A DNA stretch of 34,248 bases from a virus. The notes under the pieces were generated by a model. It was not told the DNA's origin. It made no database searches and saw only the letters and a program-made list of their open reading frames with translations. Each line of letters begins with the position of its first letter. Position 1 is the stretch's first letter. The DNA is taken from IMG/VR virus record IMGVR_UViG_3300027759_000250, positions 1 to 34,248 of that record, one strand, 5' to 3'. Below are positions 20,101-25,485 of this stretch, piece by piece. The position numbers and the translations under genes are program-made.

Positions 20101-22018
20101 TAATAACGTCAATGTGGAACCAACGATTACTTCTTGACCATGGGTTTCTGTTAATTGAATTTCTAGCAATCGTGATATAATCAGGATCTACTGGGATGTA
20201 TAAACTAGAATCATAATTACCAATATCATATGGTATAGTGTCATACGGGATATATTCACCAGCAGAAAACAATCCCGGAGAAACTAATGTGGTAACTGGT
20301 ATTAACTCAATTGCTGTACCGACGCCCTCTACGTAATATTCTACGTTGTTATAACTTGCTGGATAGATATTACCTTGAAATAATATTTTTAAGCCGTTAG
20401 TAAACACCACTCCATTTGGGGCAGTATAATTTGTTTTTCCTAGTATATCGGCATTTACATTAATTTGATTTGTAATATTGTTATCAACAATATTTAAAAC
20501 ACCTACTTTATTTGGATTAGTTCCATCTTGATAATACAAAACATCTAAGATTGCGCTATTATATGGATATAGTGTTATTACCCCAATAGTACTTCTATAG
20601 AAATTTCTGCCAGCCCATTGTGTTCCAAATGAAGCAGTAATTCTTTCAGTAGTAGGAATATTTGATAATTTTGTTAATTGTATAAACGGATTATCATCAC
20701 TTCCTAATAGATTTATTATATAAAACGTTCCAGCGACCGGAGTGTAAAAACCTTCTTCATATAAACCTTCATTTATATTACCAATCATTGTGCCAGCAGC
20801 ATTACTAAGTGTTAATAGAGGGATGCCACCAATTTCATTTGACGAGCCCGGTATTGCTATTGTAAATTGAGTAGGATTAAGAATTGAAGTTACTGTGTAT
20901 ATACATGGGCCGCTGGTGGTTGAGTAGGCGGTTAATCCTCCAAATTCTGTGCCAGTAAATGTTATAGTTTGTCCTTCAATAAGACTACTAGTTGAATCAC
21001 ACGTTACTGTATTGTTGGTTGAACTAGTTGCGGTAACAGTAATTGTAGCAGGAGGTACAATAACATTGTCATTGGTATCGTATTCAGTTTGACTAAAAAA
21101 TTTATGTACAAATCCAGATTCGTTTGGCACTCCGGTATTGTAAAACATCACCGTTAACCCGTTTAACGCAGTTACACCATCTATACCACCAATATCATTT
21201 ACAAAAGCCCCATTAACTTCATCAAATGCCAATGTAGACACAACATCAACGGTGTTGTTTCCTGGGAAGTTAATATCAGATAATGCGTTCTTTTCAGGTA
21301 CGGTAAATGTTACAACACCCTGTGATGCTCCATTGTTTTCAACTCCGTAAACATCTCTAGTTTGTACATTGTGTTGTGTACTACTAAACCCAGTTATGCC
21401 TGGCTCACCCTGTATCCAAAATTGAGTAGGTTGATTTACAGTAAATGTATATGTGCCACCACGCAATAATGTTAGCGACGGATTAATCGATGGGGTTGGA
21501 TTGGTTTCTGATGATATCAAATAATAAGTTGATTCATCTTGTATAATATAATTTGAAGTGTTATAGATAACATTAGCTGCTACTACTACACGTTCCGGAC
21601 CTTCTGGTATCCAATAGTATTGATTAAAATTGATTATTGGATCTAAGTTAGTAAACGAATCCCATGAATAAAATTGACTGTTGAATAATCTATTGTTATC
21701 AGCAGTTATACCACCTTGAGTGGTCAAAGCATCAACTATCCCAGGATAACTAATAAAATCTTTAGCAACAGATTCATTTTCTTTTAAGAAAACAACACCC
21801 GGATCTAATTGATAATCTGTTCTAGTTTTAGTTGGTTCAGTAACATAATAGTCTTTGGCATTAACTCCATATCCAAATTTACTCCCTACATAACCCTCAA
21901 TCTTTTTAGTATTAGGTTGAGCAACTAGTTGGTCTAGTGTTGCTGCTAAAAACTGAGCATTGGTTTCGGTTTTAAATATATCTGGAAGAAAATTTAATGT
22001 TCTAATTCTTGTTGCCAT
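2102..22018 (-). CDS. Giant mosaic baseplate/tail adhesin-like structural protein, 6638 aa
   Basis: One uninterrupted frame of 19.9 kb, about 0.7 MDa, directly downstream of the gp6-like gene. Conserved backbone patches are recognisable from large structural proteins of T4-type aquatic phages: the N-terminus (IRTLNFLPDIFKTETNAQF), residues ~1427-1470 (VGHDGSFNKLYGNY, LLEYETRVYNNLK), ~3630-3710 (TSFVDVAHTIREL, YLNEVKPYHVVIKEF, GDITDFDLP) and the C-terminus (YGLTPNNRM, WNPIPGVYN). Between them are about sixteen beta-rich modules of the type FTGxxFGGIxxxxxYYV, an FG-GAP-like propeller (~2471-3121) and an Asp-box-like propeller (~5041-5360). It is Asn/Thr/Ser-rich, with no signal peptide or clear membrane segment. 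Its place suggests a T4 gp7/gp10-type peripheral baseplate protein grown into a receptor-binding assembly; this is inference. The ATG at 22018 has only a weak A-rich leader, but the conserved N-terminus supports it. Confidence 0.85.
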   Translation of the reverse strand: MATRIRTLNFLPDIFKTETNAQFLAATLDQLVAQPNTKKIEGYVGSKFGYGVNAKDYYVTEPTKTRTDYQLDPGVVFLKENESVAKDFISYPGIVDALTTQGGITADNNRLFNSQFYSWDSFTNLDPIINFNQYYWIPEGPERVVVAANVIYNTSNYIIQDESTYYLISSETNPTPSINPSLTLLRGGTYTFTVNQPTQFWIQGEPGITGFSSTQHNVQTRDVYGVENNGASQGVVTFTVPEKNALSDINFPGNNTVDVVSTLAFDEVNGAFVNDIGGIDGVTALNGLTVMFYNTGVPNESGFVHKFFSQTEYDTNDNVIVPPATITVTATSSTNNTVTCDSTSSLIEGQTITFTGTEFGGLTAYSTTSGPCIYTVTSILNPTQFTIAIPGSSNEIGGIPLLTLSNAAGTMIGNINEGLYEEGFYTPVAGTFYIINLLGSDDNPFIQLTKLSNIPTTERITASFGTQWAGRNFYRSTIGVITLYPYNSAILDVLYYQDGTNPNKVGVLNIVDNNITNQINVNADILGKTNYTAPNGVVFTNGLKILFQGNIYPASYNNVEYYVEGVGTAIELIPVTTLVSPGLFSAGEYIPYDTIPYDIGNYDSSLYIPVDPDYITIARNSINRNPWSRSNRWFHIDVINASATYNNNPDLITAYTQIDNKAKRPIIEFYPNIKLFDAGVVGKDPIDFIDTRTTDAFTTVSGEPNYYPDVAGWTTATATIAPVTGAITSRTASYTYALINQVTLSSTVGLHVNDTISFGSSFGGITSGTTYTISSIVGSNITLNDSYGNLVILNNSGPVSVTTSIYPYSTTITIPTVGVSGLFEIGQYIGDSTVLLPSVTFITDITTAGSNTILTISWYEQTTIAATSVAALVTADTPLDNYALFDGARVVFSVDTNLEVRNKIFISRFSTIVPGATPVITLTEAEDGLVLADEQTAVYRGYNYIGKDFYFTGTTWIEGQQKTTLNQAPRFDVFDKNGISFGDPDIYIGTSFTGCTLFSYGLGVGANDTVLGFPIRYSSVNNIGDISFDVTLNSATFNYVSGTTSVTQKVNTGYVYNYTLSSNNTPTVVRQLGWQTAVSPSVQYQIFEFDWNTITTGNVFTCDIAPIVSTPTKWPLIQVYINNVYLSSNDWTSIFTDTTTTITIPNIGTVDTVVQILILSDQVSATAYFQTPINLNNNPLNQDLTSVNIGDIRGQYQSIFFNNPDTTGEVFGPNNYHNLGDLVPWGNRIIQNSAGLPAVGTFLRNQAHDLFNALLFNSREYITFKTLLVDTVNNSDYSRILTPSEMLDLALDTINSTHTNDQSFFWSDMLPSKAPYIVNTYSFANSLDVSIYLLSHIYNFATANYDGVLVYLLRNGIQTQLVKGVDYTISIDSPSLTITTDLIPNDQITIKEYNQTYGSYVPNTPTKLGLYPATIPSVVLDTAYNPETYFIVGHDGSFNKLYGNYNTTTSTLTDFRDQVLLEYETRVYNNLKLSETVPAGSYQGVIIPGFFRSTDYSYDEFLQIYSESFLNWVGQNRINYKTQFYNTTNQFSYNYRNSGNKINKDPIDQGYFRGAYLYFYDTSTPNETPWEMLGLANEPTWWTTRYGPAPYTSDNLVLWGDLAAGLVWNNGDSFIKPSYVRDGLLDIIPVDSNGDLLSPLDSIVGNYDQNIFRKDWIVGDVGPAEFSYRRSSTWAFDLMRILALTKPADFFNLGIDVDNYKYNTEFNQYLVGDRSHLVLSEIPIYGNGTPATSYINWIVDYEKQVGVDATTNITTLLDNLDVRLVYRLAGFSDKTLLKFYVEKSSANSNNSSLLIPDESYAVLLYENQPFDKIVYSGVVVQISENGYKVYGNSQTNAYFTVLVPTFGGSSEKITVENSTVSVTSTFTNKTEVIPYGTEFYNIQQVSQFLISYGEYLKSQGMVYEQIENGIPINWQQMVAEFLYWSQVGWEIGSITTINPSATLLAIDKESRIVQPLTLQRHNFVLNQNLYPIQNVDLSIVRDGTAFTAQPLNSGDAISYGQFNISNIEHGIVFDNTTLFNDIIYNLITGLRQNRIYVRGTKTADWNGNVDAFGFILNQDNIVEWSKEIKYTTGSIVKYKNKYWIAITIIQAKEIFDERDWKETDYNEIQKGLLPNSQTRSYESTLYYNVNTANLENDADLLSFSLIGYRPRDYMALADLTDITQVNVYQNMIKSKGTPNAAKAFKGANLPQGGIDYDVYENWAIKSGEFGGVLNNNFIEFRLSQPDLTGNPSIVGLTNGNYTEGVQQEVSLNNVFNYGRPITSPDILSTISSLTPSTLYPTAGYVNYNDVKLASYYYSGLVNGQNSVGTVIPINEFYVRDYAWLASYLGTWQVYTPSSLGSVINAKNNLNGTVTITFSQAHNLKRYQPFAIVNFNVAINNYYIVSAIVDPFNVMINLSLNPQITSINGQGIGFKLQSQRVATAPEIVDLPSLLDNEFNKLKVWVDTNNDGGWAVLRKSLNYQYTKEILKTASQTLGSAVAFTTALGYMVGDSSAGEVYRYAYDNVTDSYLEKQTISHGVSFGANITYIDDLFVISEPTGSPNVYIYQLITTTLLNTLLLYQTIAAPSGVTNWGSSTALSGDQNWLYISDTGHALVYVYRKSEVTSQYVNVGTLSVAGLTSADSFGYSISTDYYGDTVVIGTPQQDYDINTQNYGYTYIFSRTIENFEARSGSQAYIPILFNLAWTPGNLSTTANVISSNAITLGSVTGLQDGVNGTPIVFTGSPYGGVAANTVYYVKLLSGSTITLSLTRNGTTLALTNSTGTMTASGQTSPLYVTVNGTTLADNLYAVVGSTFNVYSTATPTLNAGDIINVSGTNFVLTQTLTNEETPRVGVQFGTSTSTNRFANEILIGAPFELSEQNYEGAVHRYTNGGERYGTIIGTSVCNITTPRTILLNGFAVTLPIGNATAAANAINSNSVTNVTASVVAGKLAISLVDVSLAVAGNKLSLSVLDTDTLAEMGVIIYKQTQKIACPHLTGRTQFGTVVKFNSSGSFVASAPVGARYSATTFDFTDDELDNDTVFDNNATQWVDTFNNAGAVYMFDYLSTYDENINAPGKFVYAQSINAQDLDYGSQPHYGTALDFNDNVVTVGTPGYNPTTNPHDNMGQVVTYVSNTSDPDWAVYRSSSEIVDINGVFNVQLFSANTNETLENLDYIDPLQGKLLGAVAENIDVVSNADPASYNSVENQAGLVWGAEKIGTLWFNTSTTRFMNYHQNDVTYNSQWWGRVFPGSDVVVYSWVVSNVPPVSYLGPGIPYSTDNYTIRGIINPEGLITPIYYFWARNTNIVFDQAGKTLSDSTLELYIGNPQGTGISYFVPFLPSVFGLYNCFPYINAKDTVLHFGYSTGANDDATHNQYSLIRANYADDFLPGVPGSGASYQNHASVGITEPIGLYNRMLDSMCGVDNAGGVVPDPLLPKAVQTGVLARPRQGFFYNRFGALKNYLQYANVVLAQFPIVELRNPQLLNSKNPEIVDDNNNVIFAIGEKYDTSKYWSYVNWWATGYDNNTKSSLQVPIYADLSTLNVAAGTIVTVASNSTGSAETYILSDTGIWVRIGLENGTIEFSSVLWDYTEARLGFGDNFFDTTPYDEYPSTETRYIVRALNEEIYTNELLIFRNKSLILMFDYIQSETIESQNYLDWLNKTSFVDVAHTIRELLPLEVFKSDNQLFLEGYLNEVKPYHVVIKEFIFKYTKTDIFEGDITDFDLPAQYNSTIEQFVSPELVYSNPSGDNQYLPSDPIWQTAPYSQWFSNYGLGITGQNGYKISLLDSYLSLNSTSCYVDNINGFPVTGTILIGEEEIAYSAKNLATSQLIGLSRGINGTRIAVHFPGDSIHIDLPAVVVLHEGRGYANPPTVTAYIDTTIYPAPRVLAQLEPIMSLDSVIGVNVINPGEGYVVLPTIKIDPAITISINSSRVNALTNTIELPTLLLQTGDVVVYTIPTGSTEITGLVIGQQYYVNVLEFTPVPIFALYSNYLNAINDHDRIVLYTTGSGTQYFSQGATATSVTSAIPVRENSIALRFDRTSYNSQLTPWQGNGYYGSFYAGTLSNSNKIASSAITLQNTQPPISSILASAEGAAFEILDVQNEQSITWSSRTRTTVQTYGSTYPTTAYRNAIRINPSTGGADVAGYIGSTIGFYIGMPIKFVGATTGTLLTSSNSSSTTIYYVKSLVQLPNPNNPSTLEDTGFTISATVDENGVPGAVFSPNTGSSSVTISTNLTLYVGQETNLAIMTINYDGIRTATNTTPATNTITVQLTPTGQNGTTNFYTGLPIFFTGNVFGGIEENQRYYVTTIVDKQQFTMATTDNPVTFSVTATTAADDSITCETTINLLSINDPIIFTGNVFGNIVEGKTYYVRELFTNNTSFSIAEVINGSAVALTDDTGSCTLTSQKNVLQLTTGTGSMTLNVGLPVSPGQINGQEFTLYETSTQYNGVSGSVSNLLTRNVAATLATVGRICLVSGSSLSNIYNNLEFTIGSGIGGLVTATPYIITGYGNTAVTVSSTTSSGNWLIINTSTSPDSTTVLYVGMPLYFTGTSLGGVLLDVVYYVYAIDASPPSGQGRFKVAEDINLTSVFTVTNANGEMVGAGDPYITIADSLLNSSQTASSITVADPAVVTVSNGAAFPNGTPIKFTTTGTLPTPLNNELTYYVRNRSSNTFNISYTPTSSLIKTTVAGTGTFNVIQTPIELTQYVDPVNNAVFDVSYILGGYSSIITNAGSGYAVNNTIVILGEDVGGSTPTNDLTLTITEVNTSTGAIQSAISSGTPAGAVDQYYLKVISESQVGVYSNPNLTVAVSGQNFAYNGITSTTVTSVADTNILTVSSSSSFSVNDPVVFTNIVSATAIRAGQTYQILALGNTDFTLLGALTNTIGQVFVATTTGSGTGTAIASVYGGITAGETYYILSKPTSTSVTISETIGGTVFDITVNVIGSMTMAKSGDYALLPEPFFFNPSIVKYNNQVYQCIISNNDTDFIFGKWELLNSGDFRLNALDRIAGYYRPTVNMPGMDMTQLVTGITYPNSTYLGNAFAPADEYIVDAIIQDQPFYATGLDLKAIVWNGLNYIVVADASTYSCFNVSVDALTWTINNLANQSLSITDMLYAGGSYIITTNNNATPILISDNGYTWITNGTFTPFDGVPYDIGNYDVSSLLVPALSLNSVAYNNGIYVAVGNNIVSSTDLYSWTERYAFTSTITTNVFNGVTYVSTGGFTGFVAVGAGQRIVNGIIVNVAIIFTSSDGYIWNQVPFTSTVYGFNSIAANSQTITAVGDNGIIYTSFNCIDWFVQSSGTTNNLNNIIWDNYNSKFVVVGNTGKILTGTTAGITWTSQTSGTTETLESVVYNNIAGKYVIVGLNNTVLTSSNASTWTLTGTFETPTAVYTIQGDQFEYGYGPEELVPGIVSDSLTMVVATRPGTNWDETVYQHVGYNVVSTEITPTSGSQTSYSFDNLVITPAQLAVFVIHYNTGLSTSLYEGADYTVDWITNAVILNSPLTNYLYPGTDTLRIDVYEVGNGDQLVKANTKTDPIRINSTTGFQEIYVNANYSADIYQGSGLMRPTSSPIYVNAIATDDAYNTITCDGVNDFILNSPITFSGAVFGGIVEDQVYYVKSIGGVSNRITISETYNASTGTAGETFAVTTATGLMEVIIRTGTGAVWTTPAVFHDGTVMVLGTTAPVTRTRASTNTITTITTGSLIPDTTIVFSNTMFGDVIIPHQVYYVKTIYDANEFSISETLGGAVLELSDATGGANFVTGDYAIDFADNGINAAIVLAGQYDATVDYISYSLFGQTLPIQYGYTIPQVQIFTGNGSSASFALTNYIGDDNVTNAIVEIDGLRQNQSSYTINANTNTIVFTPPPANGATIAVTSYNLTERQYFNTQYNITGSGALSSITVTSTTNSVGTYDQDTPTAQTYDEDTPSVVLYDQVLNYLSTASTSNLTVDYPITFNSPTLGGLVAGQTYFVTAILNSTDFQISTQVGGSPVTVTTDSGTMTGIINGLTVSNITNINNAITPYATSVVVTGTIDAGDYVVCNDTTKLISGQQIIFKAPVFDAGSFVNGSIYQITVLGTTNWNAIGFIGTPVVGGLFTCNNVAQTGSGKALLANAGGIITTGQVYFVGTIASSTDFTIVDQFNTLVTLTTATNTLVGYMGGVPAIRVTTGINNRLTENQLVRIDGVTGATQLNNNLYYVHIITNTIFDLYLQPYNPALNATNYPVTFSSSYISGGYVWIDELFTVADTTAIATSSVGNRITVSSTAGLVNGTPVLFTETGTDVGENILGGILSKTTYYILQVALEVDAGKFIAGNEYQITYLGTTNWNTAAGTSAITYAVGDTFTAAVLGTGTGVAKGLKEITITANRYPNELEVVLTDATVASGTTITVSQFEQTNVDRLWVTVNGARVPSSSLRLNPYNDLSILTTINTGDVVIVTSMMPTATPNEEVYVLNVGQTGASAVYRANTQTRAWLVHELKYSDDMIYFNDVTRITDTIVQDVTCPAAVDGKYNIGLTSNKNVICHIVVYNNTTSIEVAPENYKIVIVNSAPILQISAQVAVGNSLTITSVEGRLVWMDNGELIGFGECDLVNNTVSKLTRGAGGTGVQPYTPIYSEGYGLTPNNRMTDVLYSETWNPIPGVYNTTEGDPLQIADTDGARFLRGDTN
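2960..9625 (-). repeat. Protein-level repeat field: about 13 FGG...YYV beta modules in the giant protein
   Basis: Within the C-terminal part of the giant protein, one module recurs with low identity: a short turn (NDPIIF or GTPIKF), then FTGNVFGG or a variant, about 6-10 residues, YYV, a strand, a FTIS/FSIS-like strand, a variable loop, and a Thr/Gly-rich end such as TGTM. Copies lie near 9400-9625, 9105-9235, 8870-9040, 8500-8640, 8290-8460, 8000-8165, 7245-7560, 5130-5310, 4800-4985, 4080-4250, 3625-3955, 3390-3580 and 2960-3295. Three more stand apart near 20780-20975, 19640-19770 and 13726-13882. The fold is inferred as a small beta-sandwich or barrel. Boundaries are approximate. Confidence 0.75.
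5940..6903 (-). other. Seven-blade Asp-box/BNR-like beta-propeller domain of the giant protein
   Basis: Residues ~5041-5360 contain seven similar segments of about 40-50 residues. Each has a strand like NSVAYNNGIYVAVG or LNNIIWDNYNSKFVVVG followed by a S-x-D-x-x-x-W type turn: SVDALTW, ISDNGYTW, SSTDLYSW, TSSDGYIW, TSFNCIDW, TGTTAGITW, TSSNASTW. This is the pattern of Asp-box/BNR or Ycf48-like propellers found in sialidases and carbohydrate-binding proteins. No catalytic sialidase residues (Arg triad with the RIP motif) are visible, so binding rather than cleavage is more likely. The blade count is by eye. Confidence 0.7.
12650..14610 (-). other. Seven-blade FG-GAP-like beta-propeller with two inserted domains
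   Basis: Residues ~2471-3121 show repeats of the FG-GAP type: a small/Gly turn, strand, then a vIgxP-like turn and an aromatic strand. Examples are SFGYSISTDYYGDTVVIGTP, QFGTSTSTNRFANEILIGAP, QFGTVVKFNSSGSFVASAP and HYGTALDFNDNVVTVGTP, each followed by GYTYIF-, GAVHRY-, GAVYMF- or GQVVTY-like strands. Three further weaker blades precede them. Between blades 4 and 5 (nt ~13540-14020) a FGG...YYV module is inserted, and between blades 5 and 6 (nt ~13100-13395) another ~95-residue beta domain. FG-GAP propellers often mediate adhesion. Confidence 0.65.
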
Positions 22019-22046
22019 CTTTGAAAATCTTTATGTTATATATTAC

Positions 22047-25000
22047 TTATGCTATCTGTAATTCGGCGGGTGTTAATGCCGCAATAACAATTACATCATT
22101 AGAGGTTGCTGCGTTAGCAAATATTTCGTAAGGCATACATTTGATTTCATACAAATCTCCAAAATGTAATGTTGGGTCGTTTGGTACTAATACGCAAGAA
22201 CTAACGTATTCACCAATTTGATTATGTATATACGCACTCAATTCACTGAAATAGAACGTATCACCAAAATTCCAATTATTAATGCTAAAATAATTATCCA
22301 TCTGAGTTAGTACAGCACTACGAATCTCACTATCACTAGCATTGGTATTAGAATTTTTAATAACTTTAATTGTGCCACGTAATGCTGCTGCTGCCTTAGG
22401 TCCAAACAATGGCTTGAACACCACACTATTAACAATTACGCTATCACTTAACATTTTAAAATCTTGTAGTTGACTATATTCAGTTGTTAAATCACTAATA
22501 GTTGGTCGTGATGGCATAGGAACAGTATTGGTAGTATCTTGTATCCAGTTTTGATAAGCCGTATAGTATGCTTGAGTAACCACATACAAATCAATTATGT
22601 TTGTTGTAGCAGGATCAATGCGTGTAGTATTATTACTATTATGACGATATTGGAATTGTAATCCTTGACGGCCGGGTCTCATACTATATTGTGGTTGAAG
22701 AACCAAAGCATAATATGGAGTCGTTATTGTTGGATCCTGTACTGTAATGTAAAATACATTATATAGGCCGGCAGCATCTGTCTCATTGTATGCGTAAAAC
22801 AATTGTCCCTCAGGGTATTCATATTTTACAATCTCAATTTGGTTAGAAGTCGCATATTGATATATCACTGTGGATGATGCTATTAATTCTTCTCTAGTTA
22901 AATTAACCGCATCTTGTATCTGTTCAAAGAAAGTGTATATGCCAATATTAGTATTACCGGTCACATATCCTGTAACCTCATTAAAGAAGTCTGGATTTTC
23001 TATTACTGTTCTGTTATTAACATCTATACTGGCAATTTCAACTTCAAAATCATTTACGTATCCATCAGTTTCAATAGTTTGACCAATTATACTTGCCTTC
23101 ACCGGCTGGGTTAATGGATAATTTGAACCTGGTTGTGTATTAGTAGCTAAAACATTTACAAAGTCTTGTAAAATTATTCCCGAGAACGGATCATATACTA
23201 GTTTACCTGCTTCATATGTAAATCTAGTATCTGCTACACTACCAAAATAATATGCCAATGATTTATATGTTACGGTGTATCTGTTGTACCCTACACTTTC
23301 AAAATTAACAAAATAAGCAGAGTTATTATATGCTTGTACACTCCAGCGTTGCTGTGCGATAGTTAATGAGTTATTAAAAACTAATGAGAAGTTTTGTTGT
23401 AAATCTAACCTAACCGTAGCTTCATTAATAACAGCATTTGGCAATGAGTTATCAAATGATGGTATTACAACTATTAACTGAGCAGCAGATGGTACATAGC
23501 CGTTAACTGTTATTGGGCCGGTGCCGTTTGCAAATTGACCTAATCCATTATTATATCCATCACCAATTACATTTAACACAGTGGTCCACATGTATGATTT
23601 ATTAGATGCTGTAGCAACGCCACTTACTAATCTATTGTTAGTATCAAAATAATAACCCGATGGTGCTATGAATTTTAATAGAGCACCTTTTGTTATATAT
23701 TTTGTATTATACGTTGAATAAGTACCAACTGGAATTGGGGTATCTGCTAAATTAAGAATATCATAAAAATATCCAGTAGAACTATTAGCATCAACTGTAC
23801 TTGTTTGCCAATATACTTCTGATTCATTTGGATCAGTTACTGCTGTACCCTGTTCAGTAATTGTTGGACCAATAGCATATCTAGGATAATTTTGAATATA
23901 ATATTGTAAAGACCTGTTATCTTCTAAAATAGAAGCCAAAGTGCTATTTAAAAACGTTGTGATATCACTTAAACTGTTTATTGTAAGTGTGGCATATCCT
24001 TCAGTATCATTTAACCAAACTCCACCGTCATTGGCATAACTGTTACTGCTACTATACTTACCAGTTGGGTCAAGCAAATCTAAATTCTTACTTACACCAA
24101 CACTGCTACGATTAATAGCCTTTGATTTAATAATTGAACTATACAAGGTGTATGGGAAGTTATTATAATCTTCTCCATTAACCATGCGATTTTGTGTATA
24201 GTAACGACTTGGCGCACGTTGTTTAATGTCAGCAAGTGATTCTCTTACTTGAGCATTTGACACTGGAACTTGTAAAGATAAACCAAACGTTAATGTTTCT
24301 TGGCGACCAATTCTGCTTACATAATTAAATGATATTGATAACCCTTGCATTTCAGTAGGCTGTATAGTATAGGTTAACGCATTGCCAGCACGAACATATG
24401 CTCTAAAGTTACCAACTGGTATCTCACTAAACACACCATCACCAAATATATAAGTTACTTGGTCGTTAAATCTACTGTTAACTGAAAAGATTTTCTTAAC
24501 ACTATTTTCAGTTTGAAGATATGCATCCGCATATATATTATCTACTTTTGCCCATGGCCCAAACGCACCGTTTGTTCTGCTTATTTCATATAACCATGTA
24601 TCAGAATTATTAATACCTTGAATATCAATATCAATTGCTTGATTGGCTATTTGTTGTTGTAATGTAAAATCAAAGTTAGTCAATGAACCTTGTTTGAAGT
24701 AAAAGAAGAATCCTGTGTTTGGACTACCATATCCTAGTTTATCATTACGATATAGCATATTAAATCTGTTAGTAGGCGCAGGTGGTATTTCATAAACATA
24801 ATTTTCACCAACTGTAGTTACGCTACATAATTCAAAATTCATGTTTAATCCACTAACAATAGAATTAAATGGTATGACTGGCAAGCTGCCGGCTGGAATT
24901 TGTAAAGTATATTCGTCAGTTTTTACACCAAGAATTTGTGCTGAATTTCCTGGCAACCCAACACGTTGCGTATTAATTAATGCCGCATTAATAATTGTGT

Positions 25001-25469
25001 TAAACTGTTCTAACCATGATGGGTTAGCTGGATCATTCCATAATACCGGAGTATTGCTTAGATTGAATCCATTCAAATCTGAAATGTTTTGTGTAGTTTG
25101 AATGCTAGTTACTTTTAAATAACCCTGTGATTCTAAGTTACGCTTAGGGGTATAGCTTACCAAGTTAGCTAATTTGATAACACTGTCTCTACGTTCAGCA
25201 GTGTCAATGAAGTTTTCGCGGGTGTTTAAGTCGTTGCGAAAAGCAAGACCTTGTCCCATAAACGCCATAACGTCAAGTAGAGCGATAAATTCTGAGGATT
25301 CAATATAGTCATTGAATGTTTCAGGGTAGTATTGACGCAAATAATCTATGAAACTTTTGCGTAGAGTTTCATAATCATAGCTTCTAAAATCTGCCTCACG
25401 GAAAGTTTGGTAAATGGCCTTCCAGTCATTTACCCCAAATAATGCTGATTGTCTTGAACTTGTAGCCAT
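22047..25469 (-). CDS. Baseplate wedge protein, gp6-like
   Basis: A 1140-aa baseplate wedge subunit. In T4, gp6 forms the inner ring that links wedges around the hub and changes shape on contraction. The N-terminal ~120 residues are the diagnostic part: DYETLRKSFIDYL, YYPETFNDYIESSEFIALLD, MGQGLAFRNDLNTRE, ERRDSVIKLANLVSYTPKR. The C-terminal ~150 residues (SDSVIVNSVVFKPLFGPKA, a helix, NNWNFGDTFYFSELSAYIH) also fit the gp6 family. The middle is a long beta-rich region of Asn/Thr-rich sequence. T4 gp6 has 660 residues, so this version is much larger. The ATG has an AGAG-type ribosome-binding site seven bases upstream and a GATAAATAC late-promoter-like element just before that. It lies between gp25-like and the giant gene, as expected for a wedge operon. 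Confidence 0.9.
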   Translation of the reverse strand: MATSSRQSALFGVNDWKAIYQTFREADFRSYDYETLRKSFIDYLRQYYPETFNDYIESSEFIALLDVMAFMGQGLAFRNDLNTRENFIDTAERRDSVIKLANLVSYTPKRNLESQGYLKVTSIQTTQNISDLNGFNLSNTPVLWNDPANPSWLEQFNTIINAALINTQRVGLPGNSAQILGVKTDEYTLQIPAGSLPVIPFNSIVSGLNMNFELCSVTTVGENYVYEIPPAPTNRFNMLYRNDKLGYGSPNTGFFFYFKQGSLTNFDFTLQQQIANQAIDIDIQGINNSDTWLYEISRTNGAFGPWAKVDNIYADAYLQTENSVKKIFSVNSRFNDQVTYIFGDGVFSEIPVGNFRAYVRAGNALTYTIQPTEMQGLSISFNYVSRIGRQETLTFGLSLQVPVSNAQVRESLADIKQRAPSRYYTQNRMVNGEDYNNFPYTLYSSIIKSKAINRSSVGVSKNLDLLDPTGKYSSSNSYANDGGVWLNDTEGYATLTINSLSDITTFLNSTLASILEDNRSLQYYIQNYPRYAIGPTITEQGTAVTDPNESEVYWQTSTVDANSSTGYFYDILNLADTPIPVGTYSTYNTKYITKGALLKFIAPSGYYFDTNNRLVSGVATASNKSYMWTTVLNVIGDGYNNGLGQFANGTGPITVNGYVPSAAQLIVVIPSFDNSLPNAVINEATVRLDLQQNFSLVFNNSLTIAQQRWSVQAYNNSAYFVNFESVGYNRYTVTYKSLAYYFGSVADTRFTYEAGKLVYDPFSGIILQDFVNVLATNTQPGSNYPLTQPVKASIIGQTIETDGYVNDFEVEIASIDVNNRTVIENPDFFNEVTGYVTGNTNIGIYTFFEQIQDAVNLTREELIASSTVIYQYATSNQIEIVKYEYPEGQLFYAYNETDAAGLYNVFYITVQDPTITTPYYALVLQPQYSMRPGRQGLQFQYRHNSNNTTRIDPATTNIIDLYVVTQAYYTAYQNWIQDTTNTVPMPSRPTISDLTTEYSQLQDFKMLSDSVIVNSVVFKPLFGPKAAAALRGTIKVIKNSNTNASDSEIRSAVLTQMDNYFSINNWNFGDTFYFSELSAYIHNQIGEYVSSCVLVPNDPTLHFGDLYEIKCMPYEIFANAATSNDVIVIAALTPAELQIA

Positions 25470-25485
25470 AGTTATTCTCTTTTAA

